From an uncultured Pelagibacteraceae bacterium (GTDB lineage: Bacteria; Pseudomonadota; Alphaproteobacteria; Pelagibacterales; Pelagibacteraceae): a stretch of DNA of 64,000 nucleotides. A model generated the notes under the pieces. That model worked only from the letters and a program-made list of their open reading frames with translations. It was not told the DNA's origin and ran no database searches. The stretch is taken from contig CACFSO010000003.1 in NCBI GenBank assembly GCA_902568975.1, forward strand, positions 43,497 to 107,496. Direction: 5' to 3'. A program made the translations under genes and the position numbers. This document shows, in pieces, positions 37,429-48,561 of this stretch (position 1 is the stretch's first letter; each line of letters opens with the position of its first letter).

Positions 37429-37446
37429 ATTATTCAGACAACTCAA

Positions 37447-38598
37447 ATGAACAATAAAATCAGAAAAATTCTTCCTCAATTAATTACCCTTTTAGTAGTA
37501 GTTTTAATTTTTGGTTTCTTCACATTTAATGCTCAAACAAATATGGCAAGTAGAGGAATTGATTTTGGTTTTGGTTTTTTAAGTCAAGAATCTTCATTTG
37601 ATGTTCAGTTTTCTTTAATTGAATATGATGGCTCTCATTCTTATGCTAGAGCATATCTTGTAGGATTGTTAAATACGCTCTTAGTAGCCTTTATAGGAAT
37701 TATTATTTCTACAATTATTGGTGTTATTGTAGGTATAGCTCGTTTGTCACCAAATTATTTAATAGAAAGATCAGCAGCATTTTATGTGGAGTTTTTCAGA
37801 AATATACCATTATTACTTCAAATTTTTTTCTGGTACTTTGCTGCATTAAGAGCCTTACCTCTACCTGAGAAAGCAGATCCTATTTTTGGTGTTTTTTTTC
37901 TCACAATTAAAGGTTTATTTGTTCCTGCATTCATCTGGAACAATTTTGATATATTTTTCTATTCATTATTAGCTGCAATAATATCAATTATTTTAATAAG
38001 AAATTACGCTAAAAAGGTTCAAGAAAATCAAGGCAAACAAATACCAGTTCTATATATTTCGATAAGTTTATTATTAGTATTACCATTGCTAACATTTTTA
38101 ATAGGGGGAGTTTCATTGAATTTTGAAGTACCTGTATTAAAGCAAATTGCAAAAACTTCTTTTATTTATGAAGGAGGACTTGGTTTACCTCCTGAATTAA
38201 TAGCCTTAACTTTAGCTTTAGCTTTGTATACAGCAACTTTTATTGCTGAATGTGTAAGAGCTGGCATCCAAGGTATTAACAAAGGACAAAAAGAAGCTGC
38301 AGCATCGATAGGGTTAACACCAAATCAAGTTTTAAAATTGGTGATTATGCCACAAGCTTTAAGAATTATAATTCCACCTACAACAAATCAATATTTAAAT
38401 TTAACTAAAAATTCTTCTCTAGCTGCTGCTATTGCTTACCCTGATTTAGTTTTAGTTTTTGCAGGAACTGCATTAATGCAAACAGGTAGAGCTATAGAAA
38501 TTGTTTCGATTACAATGTTCACTTATTTATCAATCAGTTTATTTATTTCAATATTAATGAATTGGTATAACAAGAAAATTGCTATTAAAGAAAAATAA
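37447..38598 (+). CDS. aapQ: General L-amino acid ABC transporter, permease AapQ
   Basis: Inner membrane permease of 383 residues, of the His/Glu/Gln/Arg family. N-terminal segment FGFGFLSQESSFDV is typical of AapQ/BztB. Eight or so hydrophobic helices are seen. The C-terminal EAA loop reads ECVRAGIQGINKGQKEAAAS. The motif VEFFRNIPLLLQIFFWY is also characteristic. It is followed by aapM with one base overlap. Confidence 0.93.
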   Translation: MNNKIRKILPQLITLLVVVLIFGFFTFNAQTNMASRGIDFGFGFLSQESSFDVQFSLIEYDGSHSYARAYLVGLLNTLLVAFIGIIISTIIGVIVGIARLSPNYLIERSAAFYVEFFRNIPLLLQIFFWYFAALRALPLPEKADPIFGVFFLTIKGLFVPAFIWNNFDIFFYSLLAAIISIILIRNYAKKVQENQGKQIPVLYISISLLLVLPLLTFLIGGVSLNFEVPVLKQIAKTSFIYEGGLGLPPELIALTLALALYTATFIAECVRAGIQGINKGQKEAAASIGLTPNQVLKLVIMPQALRIIIPPTTNQYLNLTKNSSLAAAIAYPDLVLVFAGTALMQTGRAIEIVSITMFTYLSISLFISILMNWYNKKIAIKEK

Positions 38599-39869
38599 TG
38601 AAAAAATTAAATTTTTTAAAACCGAATAGAGAAAATCTAAGTACTTATTTGTACACCGGTACATTTCTTTTACTTATGAGTTCATTTATTGTTTTTTTAA
38701 ATGCTTTTTTTAAAGTAAATTTAACATCTTTTTTACCTGGTTACGTAGATTTTTTTCTTCCATTAGTATTAGGAATAATTGGATTACATTTAATTCGTAT
38801 TGAATTTTCAGGAATTAAAAAATTAGATTTATTAAATAAAAATATTAATACAAGCACTTTCAATGCAATTCTTACTCTACTAATAATTTTTACTATAATA
38901 AAATCTATACCACCATTACTAAGTTGGTTTATTTTAGATGCTAACATAGCAGGTGATACAAAAGATGTATGTACTGGTAGTGGTGCATGTTGGACTTATA
39001 TTAAAATTTGGTTAAGAAGATTTATTTATGGAATGTATCCCAATGACGAGCAGTGGAGAATAAACATTGCTTTTGTAATAGTTATTGCCCTTGGCTGCGT
39101 AGGTTATTTTGCTACTGAAAGATTTAAAAAGTTTTTAACTTTATACTATGTCGTAATATATCCAATAATTGCATATTTACTTATTTACTATTTAATTTCC
39201 GGAGGTTCATTTGATTTAATCTGGGTAGAAACTGGCGCTTGGGGAGGACTTTCATTAACATTCATAGTTTCGTTTTTTTGTTTAATATTTTGTTTTCCTC
39301 TTGGAATGATGTTAGCTTTAGGTAGAAGATCAGATCTTCCCACACTTCGATATATTTCAATTGGATTTATAGAATTTTGGAGAGGCGTTCCATTAATTAC
39401 TGTTTTATTCATGTCTTCAGTCATGTTTCCTATGTTTTTACCTCAAGATTTTTTTATGGATAAACTTGTAAGAGTTATAATTGCTATATCTTTATTTGAA
39501 GCAGCATATGTTGCGGAGGTTATAAGAGGCGGACTTCAAGCTTTACCTAGAGGACAATACGATGCAGCTAAATCCCTGGGTATGGGTTACTGGAAAATGC
39601 ACATATTTGTCATTCTTCCTCAAGCTTTAAAGTTGGTTATTCCGGGCATTGCTAATACATTTTTAGCTTTAGTTAAAGATACGCCATTAATATTTGTTGT
39701 AGGTTTGTTAGAATTAGTAGGGATGTTAAATTTAGCTAAAACAAATCCTAAATGGTTGGGATTTGCAATGGAAGGTTATGTTTTTGCAGCTATAATTTTC
39801 TGGATAATTTGTTATGCTATGAGTAGATATAGTTATAATTTAGAATTAAAATATAAAACTGAAAGATAA
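38598..39869 (+). CDS. aapM: General L-amino acid ABC transporter, permease AapM
   Basis: Second permease, 423 residues. The N-terminal half has extra helices relative to short amino acid permeases, as usual for AapM/BztC. Conserved segments: [34 protein letters not shown] and the EAA loop [20 protein letters not shown]. It overlaps aapQ by one base and lies 1 nt before aapP, so the three are surely co-translated. Confidence 0.93.
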   Translation: MKKLNFLKPNRENLSTYLYTGTFLLLMSSFIVFLNAFFKVNLTSFLPGYVDFFLPLVLGIIGLHLIRIEFSGIKKLDLLNKNINTSTFNAILTLLIIFTIIKSIPPLLSWFILDANIAGDTKDVCTGSGACWTYIKIWLRRFIYGMYPNDEQWRINIAFVIVIALGCVGYFATERFKKFLTLYYVVIYPIIAYLLIYYLISGGSFDLIWVETGAWGGLSLTFIVSFFCLIFCFPLGMMLALGRRSDLPTLRYISIGFIEFWRGVPLITVLFMSSVMFPMFLPQDFFMDKLVRVIIAISLFEAAYVAEVIRGGLQALPRGQYDAAKSLGMGYWKMHIFVILPQALKLVIPGIANTFLALVKDTPLIFVVGLLELVGMLNLAKTNPKWLGFAMEGYVFAAIIFWIICYAMSRYSYNLELKYKTER

Positions 39870-39870
39870 A

Positions 39871-40605
39871 ATGTCGGATTCAATAATAAAAATTCAAAGT
39901 GTTAATAAATGGTTTGGTGATTTTCAAGTTTTAAAAGATATAGATCTTGAAGTTAAACAAAAACAAAAAATTGTTGTTTGTGGACCTTCAGGATCTGGAA
40001 AATCTACTTTGATTAGATGTATAAATAGACTTGAAGAACACCAAAAAGGAACAATTGTTGTTGATGGTACTGAACTTTCAGAGAATACAAAGAATATAGA
40101 AAAAATTCGTGCAGAAGTTGGAATGGTTTTTCAACAGTTTAACTTATTTCCACACTTATCAATACTTGATAATTGCACCTTAGCTCCAATTTGGGTAAAA
40201 AAAATGCCAAAAAAAGAAGCAGAACACTTAGCAATGAAACAACTTGAACAAGTACAAATAGTTGATCAGGCTTTAAAATTTCCGGGCCAACTATCAGGAG
40301 GACAACAACAAAGATGTGCAATAGCTAGAGCTTTATGCATGGAACCAAAAATAATGTTGTTTGATGAACCTACGTCAGCTTTGGACCCTGAAATGATCAA
40401 AGAAGTTTTAGATGCTATGGTAAATTTAGCTAAAGCAGGAATGACAATGATAGTAGTTACTCATGAAATGGGCTTTGCAAAGGAAGTTGCTGATGAAGTA
40501 ATATTTATGGATGAGGGCATGATAATAGAAAAAGCAGAGACAAAAGAATTTTTTGCAAACCCCAAAAGTGACCGAACTAAGCTATTTTTAAGCCAAATAC
40601 TCTAG
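39871..40605 (+). CDS. aapP: General L-amino acid ABC transporter, ATP-binding protein
   Basis: ATPase of 244 residues. Walker [11 protein letters not shown]-loop [12 protein letters not shown], signature [15 protein letters not shown], Walker [13 protein letters not shown] and switch His in [12 protein letters not shown] are intact. The N-terminus ([18 protein letters not shown]) matches GlnQ/AapP. It ends the aap operon. An A/T-only hairpin around 40670-40688 is the only terminator-like element after it. Confidence 0.95.
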   Translation: MSDSIIKIQSVNKWFGDFQVLKDIDLEVKQKQKIVVCGPSGSGKSTLIRCINRLEEHQKGTIVVDGTELSENTKNIEKIRAEVGMVFQQFNLFPHLSILDNCTLAPIWVKKMPKKEAEHLAMKQLEQVQIVDQALKFPGQLSGGQQQRCAIARALCMEPKIMLFDEPTSALDPEMIKEVLDAMVNLAKAGMTMIVVTHEMGFAKEVADEVIFMDEGMIIEKAETKEFFANPKSDRTKLFLSQIL

Positions 40606-40752
40606 AATTAATCTAAAAAGAACATGATAGATAATTGATTTTACGTATTGACAATGTTTAGATTTATTTAAAAAAACGGTTTTTTTTATAATTTTTTAAC
40701 TTGCAATAACTTTCCAGATAGAGTTGAATTCATCTTTTTAAGAGGGGTCTTA

Positions 40753-41124
40753 ATGGAAGAAAATTTTAATAAACATTTAGGTAATAAACTTAAACTAAGA
40801 AGATTAGCTTTAGGTTTAACACAAACAAAAGTAGCAAAAGCTATCAACGTAACATTTCAACAAATCCAAAAATATGAAAAGGGCACAAATGGAGTAAGCT
40901 CTATTAGATTATTGCAACTATCAAATTATTTAAAAGTTCCAATAAATTATTTTTTTGAAGATTATTCAGAGTATTTGTTAAATGCTGAAAAAACTAAAGA
41001 AGGTCATATGAATATTAATTATAATTTTCTTATTAAATTGTATTCAGAATTAACCAATGAACAAAAAATAAAGTTTAATAAATCTTTACAATCATCAGGA
41101 GTAGGGATTGCTAAAGTAGTATAA
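40753..41124 (+). CDS. XRE-family (Cro/CI-type) transcriptional regulator
   Basis: A 123-residue protein with an N-terminal HTH_3 domain: KLKLRRLALGLTQTKVAKAI then VTFQQIQKYEKGTNGVSS. The VTFQQIQKYEKG turn is typical of a widespread alphaproteobacterial subfamily. The C-terminal part (about 75-123) is charged and probably dimerises. A GAGGGG sequence lies upstream of the ATG. It sits alone, between the aap operon and two - strand tRNA genes. Targets are unknown; nearby aap genes are possible but unsupported. Confidence 0.88.
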   Translation: MEENFNKHLGNKLKLRRLALGLTQTKVAKAINVTFQQIQKYEKGTNGVSSIRLLQLSNYLKVPINYFFEDYSEYLLNAEKTKEGHMNINYNFLIKLYSELTNEQKIKFNKSLQSSGVGIAKVV

Positions 41125-41169
41125 TTTTTAGATAAAATTAATTAATAAATATTTTATATAAATATATTT

Positions 41170-41245
41170 TGGCTCCTCGGGCAGGACTCGAACCTGCGAC
41201 CAATTGATTAACAGTCAACTGCTCTACCAACTGAGCTACCGAGGA
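41170..41245 (-). tRNA. tRNA-Asn (anticodon GTT)
   Basis: Full cloverleaf with encoded CCA on the - strand. The acceptor stem TCCTCGG pairs with CCGAGGA, the D arm is TAGCTCAGTTGGTAGAGC, the anticodon loop CTGTTAA carries GTT, and the T arm is CGCAGGTTCGAGTCCTGC. Confidence 0.95.
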
Positions 41246-41293
41246 ATTTAAAAAGAACTTACTTTTTTTTTTATTCAAAACAACTCTTTTTTT

Positions 41294-41367
41294 TGGAGGC
41301 AACGCCCGGAATCGAACCGGGATACAAGGATTTGCAATCCTCTGCGTAACCATTCCGCCACGTTGCC
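41294..41367 (-). tRNA. tRNA-Cys (anticodon GCA)
   Basis: Full cloverleaf with encoded CCA on the - strand. The acceptor stem GGCAACG pairs with CGTTGCC. The anticodon loop TTGCAAA carries GCA within the stem GGAT/ATCC, and the T arm is CCCGGTTCGATTCCGGG. It is upstream of tRNA-Asn on the same strand, separated by 48 nt, so the two may be one transcript. Confidence 0.95.
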
Positions 41368-41492
41368 TTAAAATTAATAATAAATCAATTTAGTGAATGT
41401 TTATATAATTGATTTTACTTAATAGTCTACAAATTTCCTTTAAAAATTCATTATTGTTTATTCAAATGATTAATTTATAAACTTAAACAAGT

Positions 41493-44120
41493 ATGAGTTC
41501 AGATAAATATAATCATTTAGAAGTTGAAAAGCGAATTTATAATTACTGGGAAAAAAACAATCTTTTTAAACCTAAAAAGAATAAAAAAAAATTCTCTATT
41601 GTAATACCACCTCCAAATGTAACTGGGAGCTTACATATGGGTCATGCTTTAAATAATTCAATACAAGATCTTTTGACCAGATATCATCGAATGAATAATT
41701 TTGAAACTTTATGGCAACCAGGAACTGATCATGCTGGAATTGCAACTCAGGCATTAGTAGAAAAAGAACTAAATAAAAATAATATAAAAAAAAATGATTT
41801 GGGAAGAGAAAAGTTTATTGAAAAAGTATGGGAATGGAAAAATGAATACGGAGGAATAATTATAAATCAACTTAAGAAATTAGGTTGTTCATGTGACTGG
41901 TCTAGAAATGCTTTCACAATGGATGATAATTTGTCTAATTCTGTGTTAAAAGTATTTGTCGATCTTTACAAGAAAAAAATTATTTATAAAGCAAAAAAAC
42001 TTGTAAACTGGGACACAGTTTTAAAAACAGCAATTTCAGATCTAGAGGTAGATCAAAGAGAAGTTAATTCACTTCTTTACTATATCAAATATCCTATAGA
42101 AGGAACTGAGGATACTATAATTATTGCAACAACAAGGCCTGAAACAATGCTTGGTGATACTGCGGTTGCAGTAAATAAAAAAGATAGAAGGTACAAACAT
42201 TTAGTTGGTAAAAAAATAATATTACCTATTGTAGGTAGAAAAATAAAAATAATAACTGATAAATATGCTGATCCAGAACAGGGTACTGGTGCAGTTAAAA
42301 TTACTCCGGCACATGATTTTAATGATTATGAAGTAGGAAAAAGAAATAAACTTGAGTTCATTAATATTTTTACAGAAGATGGAAAAATTAACGAAAATGC
42401 ACCTAAGGAGTTTATTGGTTTAGATAGGTTTGAAGCAAGAAACAGAGTTTTAAATAAATTAAAAGATAATCAATTACTAATTAAAGAAGAAAAAATAATA
42501 AATAAAATACCATATGGTGATAGATCAAACTCAATTATAGAACCATTTTTAACTGAACAATGGTTTGCAGATGCAAAAAAATTATCAATTAAAGCAAAAA
42601 AAATTGTTAGCATAAAAAAGACAAAATTTTTTCCAGAGAATTGGTCAAAAACATATTTTCAATGGATGAATAATATAGAACCATGGTGTATATCTCGTCA
42701 ACTATGGTGGGGCCATCAAATTCCTGCATGGTATGGTCCTGATAAAAAAATTTTTGTTGCAATAAATAAATCTGAAGCAGAAATAATTGCAAGAAAGCAC
42801 TATAAAAAAAAAGTATATTTAAAAAGAGATCCAGATGTACTTGATACTTGGTTTTCATCAGGACTTTGGCCTTTTGCTACACTTGGATGGCCAATAAAAA
42901 ATAATTTCTTAAAAAAATTTTATCCAACTTCGGTTTTAGTAACTGGTTTTGATATAATTTTCTTTTGGGTTGCTAGAATGATAATGTTTGGAATGGAATT
43001 TTTAAATAAAGAACCATTTAAAAATATTTATGTTCATGCGTTAGTAAGAGATGAAAAAGGACAAAAAATGTCAAAGTCTAAAGGTAATGTTATTGATCCT
43101 TTAGAATTAATTGAGAAATATAGTGCTGATGCCCTAAGATTTACACTTTTATCAATGGCCTCGCCCGGAAGAGACGTAAAATTATCAGAGGACAGGGTCA
43201 AAGGATATAGAAATCTTTTAAACAAACTTTGGAACGCAAATAATTTTTTAAATCAAAATAATTGTAACTTTTCAAATATTAAAAAGTCTTCGAAAATCAA
43301 TCTGAATATAAATAAGTGGATTTATGTTGAGTTATTACAAGCCAAATCAAAAATTGAAAAAAATTTAAAAGATTATAGGTTTGATGAAGCATCAAGAGTT
43401 GTCTATCAATTTGTTTGGCACACATATTGCGACTGGTATCTTGAGTTATCTAAAACAGTTTTATATTCAAATAATAAAAAAACTATTAAAGAAGTAAGAT
43501 CTATGTCTGGTTATATATTTAAAGAAATACTAATTTTAATGCACCCATTTATACCCTTTATAACAGAGGAAATTTGGCTGAAGAACAAACTAGACAAACC
43601 AGGTAGAAATTATTTAATGTTCTCTAATTGGATTTCAGGTAAAATTAAGCCTGATTCTGATTATAAAAATGTAAAAAAAATAATAAGAATTATTACTGAA
43701 TTTAGATCATTTAAAAACGAAATTAACATCAAACCAGGATCATTTATTGATATTTCATTAGAGAAAATAAATAAAAAAAATATAAAATTTTTTGAGAATA
43801 ATGAAAATATATTTAAAAAACTTGGAAGAATTAATAATTTTCACCTAAAAGATGTTGAAAAACCTTTCGCATCATTAGTTATTGATGGAGATCTGTTTAA
43901 GCTTTATTTTGAACAAGATGTTGATTTAAAGATAATCAAAGAAAACTTAATTCAAAAACAAGAAAAATATATAAACGAAATGAATAGCATTAATGATAGA
44001 ATAAAAAATAAAAACTTTATTGAAAGAGCGCCAAAACATATTGTTGATCAAGAAAAAAATAACTATAATAATCTAAAGAATGATATAAATAAAATATCAC
44101 AAACAATTAAAAACCTATAA
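41493..44120 (+). CDS. valS: Valyl-tRNA synthetase
   Basis: Class I synthetase of 875 residues. The HIGH-type motif is HMGH in [17 protein letters not shown]. The editing domain carries [13 protein letters not shown] and [14 protein letters not shown]. The KMSKS motif is exact ([14 protein letters not shown]). A C-terminal anticodon domain and a coiled coil ([15 protein letters not shown] onward) complete it. It overlaps ilvD by one base, so branched-chain amino acid synthesis and valine charging genes are coupled. Confidence 0.97.
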   Translation: MSSDKYNHLEVEKRIYNYWEKNNLFKPKKNKKKFSIVIPPPNVTGSLHMGHALNNSIQDLLTRYHRMNNFETLWQPGTDHAGIATQALVEKELNKNNIKKNDLGREKFIEKVWEWKNEYGGIIINQLKKLGCSCDWSRNAFTMDDNLSNSVLKVFVDLYKKKIIYKAKKLVNWDTVLKTAISDLEVDQREVNSLLYYIKYPIEGTEDTIIIATTRPETMLGDTAVAVNKKDRRYKHLVGKKIILPIVGRKIKIITDKYADPEQGTGAVKITPAHDFNDYEVGKRNKLEFINIFTEDGKINENAPKEFIGLDRFEARNRVLNKLKDNQLLIKEEKIINKIPYGDRSNSIIEPFLTEQWFADAKKLSIKAKKIVSIKKTKFFPENWSKTYFQWMNNIEPWCISRQLWWGHQIPAWYGPDKKIFVAINKSEAEIIARKHYKKKVYLKRDPDVLDTWFSSGLWPFATLGWPIKNNFLKKFYPTSVLVTGFDIIFFWVARMIMFGMEFLNKEPFKNIYVHALVRDEKGQKMSKSKGNVIDPLELIEKYSADALRFTLLSMASPGRDVKLSEDRVKGYRNLLNKLWNANNFLNQNNCNFSNIKKSSKINLNINKWIYVELLQAKSKIEKNLKDYRFDEASRVVYQFVWHTYCDWYLELSKTVLYSNNKKTIKEVRSMSGYIFKEILILMHPFIPFITEEIWLKNKLDKPGRNYLMFSNWISGKIKPDSDYKNVKKIIRIITEFRSFKNEINIKPGSFIDISLEKINKKNIKFFENNENIFKKLGRINNFHLKDVEKPFASLVIDGDLFKLYFEQDVDLKIIKENLIQKQEKYINEMNSINDRIKNKNFIERAPKHIVDQEKNNYNNLKNDINKISQTIKNL

Positions 44121-45838
44121 TGTTTAAATTTAATAAAAAAAAATTACCTAGTAGACATACTTCTTTAGGACCTGATAAAGCTCCACAAAGATCATTTTAT
44201 TATGCAATGAATTTAACAGAAAAAGATGTTGCTAAACCATTTGTTGGCGTAGTTTCTACATGGAATGAGGCAGCTCCTTGTAATATTGCTTTAATGAGAC
44301 AGGCTCAGTCAGTTAAGAAAGGAGTTAAATTATTAGGAGGTACACCAAGAGAATTTTGCACAATTACTGTAACCGATGGTATTGCTATGGGGCACGAAGG
44401 AATGAAATCATCTTTAATTTCTAGAGATGTAATTGCAGATTCAACTGAACTTACTGTTCGTGGTCATTGTTATGATGCTCTAGTAGGAGTGGCTGGATGT
44501 GATAAATCTTTACCCGGATTAATGATGGCAATGGTAAGATTGAATGTTCCAAGTGTATTTATTTATGGTGGTTCAATACTTCCAGGTAGATTTAATGGCA
44601 AGGATGTTACAGTTGTAGATGTGTTTGAAGGAGTAGGAAAATACTCATCAGGCAAAATGTCAGCACATGCTTTAAGAAAATTAGAATTAAAAGCTTGCCC
44701 TAGTGCCGGTGCATGTGGAGGACAGTTTACAGCAAATACTATGGCATGTGTTTCCGAAGCTATAGGTTTAGCTCTACCTTATTCTGCAGGAACTCCTGCA
44801 CCTTATGAACAAAGAGATAAATATGCTTTATTAAGTGGTAAAGCAGTAATGAATTTACTTAAAAAAAATATAAAACCTAGAGATATAGTTACTATAAAAG
44901 CACTTGAAAATGCCGCTACTATAGTTGCAGCAACTGGAGGTTCTACCAATGCAGCTTTACATCTTCCCGCAATAGCAAACGAGATTGGTATAAAGTTTGA
45001 TCTAATGGACGTTGCAAAGATTTTTAAAAAAACACCATATCTTGCTGATTTAAAACCTGGAGGAAAATATGTTGCTAAAGACATGTGGAAAGCAGGTGGA
45101 GTTCCTATGCTTCTTAAAACACTATACGATGGTGGCTTCATACATGGTGATTGTATGACTGTTACTGGAAAAACTATGAAAGAAAATTTGAAAAAAGTTA
45201 AATTTAATTCAAAGCAAAAAGTTATGAGAAAACATGATAATCCTTTATCCAACGATGGTGGTGTAGTTGGTTTAAAAGGTAATCTTGCTCCAGAAGGAGG
45301 AATTGTAAAAATTGCTGGATTAAAAAAATTACAGTTTACAGGAAAAGCCAGATGTTTTGACACAGAAGAATCTGCTTATAAAGCTGTGAAACAAAAAAAA
45401 TATAAAGACGGGGATATTATTATAATTCGATACGAAGGACCAAAAGGAGGCCCTGGAATGAGAGAAATGTTACAGACAACAGGAGCTATCTATGGTCAAG
45501 GCAAAGGTGAGAAAGTTGCACTAATAACAGATGGCAGATTCTCAGGTGCTACTAGAGGTTTCTGTATAGGTCATGTCGGACCAGAAGCTTATGTTGGCGG
45601 CCCAATAGCTCTATTAAAAAATGGAGATGTTATCGATATTGATGCCAAAAAAGGAACTATAAATGTAAGAATTTCTAAAAAAGAATTAGCTAAAAGAAGA
45701 AATAAATGGAAACCAAAAAAAATGAACTTTGGTAATGGTACATTGTGGAAATACGCTCAAACTGTTGGACCCGCTTTTAAAGGCGCCCCAACTCATCCGG
45801 GTGGAAAAAATGAGGTTAGAACTTACTCTGATATTTAA
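44120..45838 (+). CDS. ilvD: Dihydroxy-acid dehydratase
   Basis: Iron-sulfur dehydratase for valine, isoleucine and leucine synthesis, 572 residues. Cluster cysteines and motifs: [58 protein letters not shown] and [20 protein letters not shown]. Length and motifs favour IlvD over Edd. It begins at the valS stop and is followed, with one base overlap, by manC. Confidence 0.96.
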   Translation: MFKFNKKKLPSRHTSLGPDKAPQRSFYYAMNLTEKDVAKPFVGVVSTWNEAAPCNIALMRQAQSVKKGVKLLGGTPREFCTITVTDGIAMGHEGMKSSLISRDVIADSTELTVRGHCYDALVGVAGCDKSLPGLMMAMVRLNVPSVFIYGGSILPGRFNGKDVTVVDVFEGVGKYSSGKMSAHALRKLELKACPSAGACGGQFTANTMACVSEAIGLALPYSAGTPAPYEQRDKYALLSGKAVMNLLKKNIKPRDIVTIKALENAATIVAATGGSTNAALHLPAIANEIGIKFDLMDVAKIFKKTPYLADLKPGGKYVAKDMWKAGGVPMLLKTLYDGGFIHGDCMTVTGKTMKENLKKVKFNSKQKVMRKHDNPLSNDGGVVGLKGNLAPEGGIVKIAGLKKLQFTGKARCFDTEESAYKAVKQKKYKDGDIIIIRYEGPKGGPGMREMLQTTGAIYGQGKGEKVALITDGRFSGATRGFCIGHVGPEAYVGGPIALLKNGDVIDIDAKKGTINVRISKKELAKRRNKWKPKKMNFGNGTLWKYAQTVGPAFKGAPTHPGGKNEVRTYSDI

Positions 45839-47040
45839 TGAAAATTAGACCTGTAATACTCTGTGGTGGTACAGGAACACGTCTCTGGCCCAATCAAAAA
45901 AAACATCAAGCAAAACAATTTATTGATTTTGGTGGATGGACGTTAATGCAAAAAGCATTGGAAAGAGTAAAAAATTCTATTTTTGATTATCCTATAATAA
46001 GTACTAATTCAAAATTTTTAAAACAAGTAAGATTAGCTTTAAAAAAAAGCAAAATTAAAAAATATAAAATTGTATTAGAACCAGTTAAAAAAAATACTGC
46101 TCCAGCTATACTAGCTTCATCTTTAATTAAGGATATTCCATTAACTCAAAGTATAATATTTTTTACAGCTGATCATTTGATAGAAAAATCAAGCATTATA
46201 AATAAATTAATTAACAAAAATAAACACAACTTAGATGATAAAAATTTATTTATATTTGGTATTAAACCAACAAATCCATCTAATGAATATGGATATTTTT
46301 TAACAAAAAAAGTGAAAAATATTAACAAGGTTACAAAATTTATTGAAAAACCAAAATATACTAAAGCTAAAAAGATTATTAAAAAAAATGGCTATTGGAA
46401 CTCTGGTATGTTTTTCTTGAGAAAAGACTCAATAATTAATAATTTTAAAAAATATCAACCAAAAACATACAAAAGCTGTTTAGCATCTTTAGCAAAGGGT
46501 AAATATAAGAATAATACTTATTATTTAAACAAAGGTTCATTTATTCAATCCGTAGAAAAATCATTTGATTATGCGATCATTGAAAAAACGAAACAAATCA
46601 ATGCAATTAAATTAGATATACCCTGGTCTGATCTCGGTAGTTGGAAGGAAATTTCTAATATATATAAAAAAAATAAGCATAAATATTTTAAAAAAAAGAA
46701 TGTTCATTATAGACCATGGGGTAAATATGTAAATTTATTTGAAGGAAAAAACTTTCTTGTAAAAGAACTTACTGTTAATTCTAAATCATCCATTAGTTTG
46801 CAAAAGCATCATCATAGATCCGAACATTGGTTAATTACTCATGGAAATCCTAAAATTACTATTAATAAAAAAAAATTCTTTAAAAAACCAAAAGAATCTG
46901 TATTTATTCCAAGAGGCTCTATTCATAGAATTGAAAATCAATTTAAAAATTCAGTTAAAATTATTGAAATTCAAACTGGTTATATATTAAAAGAAACCGA
47001 TATTGTAAGATTTCGGGATATTTACGGTAGACATAATTAA
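45838..47040 (+). CDS. Mannose-1-phosphate guanylyltransferase / mannose-6-phosphate isomerase (type II)
   Basis: ManC/AlgA-type protein of 400 residues, making GDP-mannose for surface polysaccharides. N-terminal nucleotidyltransferase: VILCGGTGTRLWP and QAKQFIDFGG, then FFTADHLIE. The middle has FIEKPKYTKA and WNSGMFFLR. A C-terminal cupin (about 300-400) shows RPWGKYVNLFEGKNFLVKEL and QKHHHRSEHWLI. It is shorter than the usual 470-480 residues, so the isomerase domain is compact. The gene is coupled to ilvD, an unusual partner. Confidence 0.88.
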   Translation: MKIRPVILCGGTGTRLWPNQKKHQAKQFIDFGGWTLMQKALERVKNSIFDYPIISTNSKFLKQVRLALKKSKIKKYKIVLEPVKKNTAPAILASSLIKDIPLTQSIIFFTADHLIEKSSIINKLINKNKHNLDDKNLFIFGIKPTNPSNEYGYFLTKKVKNINKVTKFIEKPKYTKAKKIIKKNGYWNSGMFFLRKDSIINNFKKYQPKTYKSCLASLAKGKYKNNTYYLNKGSFIQSVEKSFDYAIIEKTKQINAIKLDIPWSDLGSWKEISNIYKKNKHKYFKKKNVHYRPWGKYVNLFEGKNFLVKELTVNSKSSISLQKHHHRSEHWLITHGNPKITINKKKFFKKPKESVFIPRGSIHRIENQFKNSVKIIEIQTGYILKETDIVRFRDIYGRHN

Positions 47041-47044
47041 TATA

Positions 47045-47887
47045 TTAAAAGAATTTCAAAAAAACTACTCCTAAAAAAATACTTAATACTGCAAATGTTT
47101 TTAATGAAGTAAATTTTTCTTTTAAAAAATAAGCACCTATTATTAGAGCAAAAATTATACTAGTTTCTCTTAATGTTGTAATTAAAGGTATAGAAGCTTT
47201 TGTAAAAGCCCAGACTATTAATATATATACCAAACCTGAAATAGTACCTCCGACAAAAAATGAAAATTTACTATTTTTTATAATCTTTTTAATTATTTCT
47301 TTTTTATTACTTAATTTTAACAAAAATAAAAAAAAGATAGCTTCAATAGGGAATAAATAAGCCATATAACTTAGAAAAGATTCATTTAATCTAGCACCAT
47401 ATCCATCAGCCAGCGAATAAGACATAATAAATACTCCAGTAGCGAGTGAATATATTATACCTTTATAATTTTTTAACTTACTTGAGTTTTGAAAACTTAA
47501 AGAAAAAATTCCCACACACACAATAAATATACCTATTAGCTCATAATAGGATAATTTTACGAGAAATAAGATTAAAGATACTATTGTAATTAGCAATACA
47601 GAAAAACCTCGTGATATAGGATAAACAACACTGTAATCTCCAAATCTATATGAAGATAACAAGCAAAAATAATATCCACAATGTAAGATGGCACTTAATA
47701 TCAAATAGGGAAGGCTTTCAAGAGAAGGAAATGGAACATTAAATAATAATATTATTGCAATTGGAACTTGTCCAAAAACTACTGCGGATAGTCCAAGATA
47801 TTTATCCTCGTGATTTTTAACTAAAGCATTCCATGAAGCGTGCAAAAAAGCAGAAAATATTACTACAAAAAATACTTCATTATCCAT
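47045..47887 (-). CDS. EamA/DMT-superfamily permease
   Basis: A 280-residue protein with about ten hydrophobic helices in two related halves, typical of EamA drug/metabolite transporters. The N-terminus reads FFVVIFSAFLHASWNALVKN, a common EamA start. It is the last gene of the - strand phosphonate block, 31 nt after the AllA-like gene, and its 3' end faces manC. It could move a phosphonate-related metabolite or product such as alanine, but the direction and substrate cannot be read from sequence. Confidence 0.85.
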   Translation of the reverse strand: MDNEVFFVVIFSAFLHASWNALVKNHEDKYLGLSAVVFGQVPIAIILLFNVPFPSLESLPYLILSAILHCGYYFCLLSSYRFGDYSVVYPISRGFSVLLITIVSLILFLVKLSYYELIGIFIVCVGIFSLSFQNSSKLKNYKGIIYSLATGVFIMSYSLADGYGARLNESFLSYMAYLFPIEAIFFLFLLKLSNKKEIIKKIIKNSKFSFFVGGTISGLVYILIVWAFTKASIPLITTLRETSIIFALIIGAYFLKEKFTSLKTFAVLSIFLGVVFLKFF

Positions 47888-47918
47888 AAAAATTTATAAA
47901 TTTAGTAACTAATAATTT

Positions 47919-48557
47919 CTATAAAGAAGTTTTAAATTTTAAATATCCGTCAAATTCTTTACTGAAATCTACACTTACACGCGCATGCACTTTTCCTTGT
48001 TTACCTTTAAATGTTGCTGATTTATTAATAGGAAAAACAGCATCGTGCCAGACGTACGGATGAATATATAAACCCATCGTTCCATCAAAATAAAATGCCT
48101 TAAAATTTTCTGGTTTTATATCATCACCAGGTAATGCTAATGGACAAACAAATGCATTTTTTTCTTTAGGAAAAAAAAGTTGACCTCCATCTGGATGATA
48201 ATTTGCATGCCATAAATAAATATCATTTATTTCCTCAGAATTTTTTTGATCATTTATATCATCCGGATGACAGCTGTAACCTAAAAGGTATACATCATCT
48301 CTTTCATAATTATTTACATTTTTATGAGGAACGGCATTATTTTTGCCATATAAAATATTTTTATCCCACCAAACTTCGAAAGATCCTTCTGTTATTCCTC
48401 CTTCATCACCAGTTCCAGGATCAATATTTCTCCATCCTTGTTTTGGCCATTGTGTTATTTGAATTTGACAATTATCAAAATTATCAACTAAATTTCCATA
48501 CCCTTTTAAATTACCATTTGTTGCCTTAATTAAAGGAATTTCAAATACATTATTCAT
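47919..48557 (-). CDS. AllA/cupin-like protein in the phosphonate cluster
   Basis: A 212-residue protein resembling ureidoglycolate lyase (AllA) in layout: N-terminal IPLIKATNGNLKGYGNLVDN, a central WHANYHPDGGQLFFP-type segment, PEDFKAFYF-like ENFKAFYF and a late YIHPYVWHDAVFPI that matches the G-x-WH cupin element. The metal-type histidines (WHANYHPDGG; YIHPYVWHD) are visible. No other purine or allantoin genes are near. It starts 4 nt downstream of phnW. A role in phosphonate breakdown, perhaps on a hydroxylated or ureido-like derivative, is only inference; I do not know its substrate. Confidence 0.6.
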   Translation of the reverse strand: MNNVFEIPLIKATNGNLKGYGNLVDNFDNCQIQITQWPKQGWRNIDPGTGDEGGITEGSFEVWWDKNILYGKNNAVPHKNVNNYERDDVYLLGYSCHPDDINDQKNSEEINDIYLWHANYHPDGGQLFFPKEKNAFVCPLALPGDDIKPENFKAFYFDGTMGLYIHPYVWHDAVFPINKSATFKGKQGKVHARVSVDFSKEFDGYLKFKTSL

Positions 48558-48561
48558 CTCT

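Noticed and set aside
40606..40752. Promoter or terminator between aapP and the XRE gene
   Set aside because: A TTGACA at 40648-40653 has no -10 at suitable spacing, and the A/T-only hairpin near 40670-40688 is weak; nothing firm in this 147-nt gap.
44803..45363. 186-codon - strand frame inside ilvD
   Set aside because: It is fully antisense to ilvD, whose motifs are intact; composition is a mirror of the real gene.
48203..48529. 108-codon + strand frame opposite the AllA-like gene
   Set aside because: His/Tyr/Phe-rich mirror sequence with no recognisable domain; the - strand frame has homology-like motifs and coupling to phnW.
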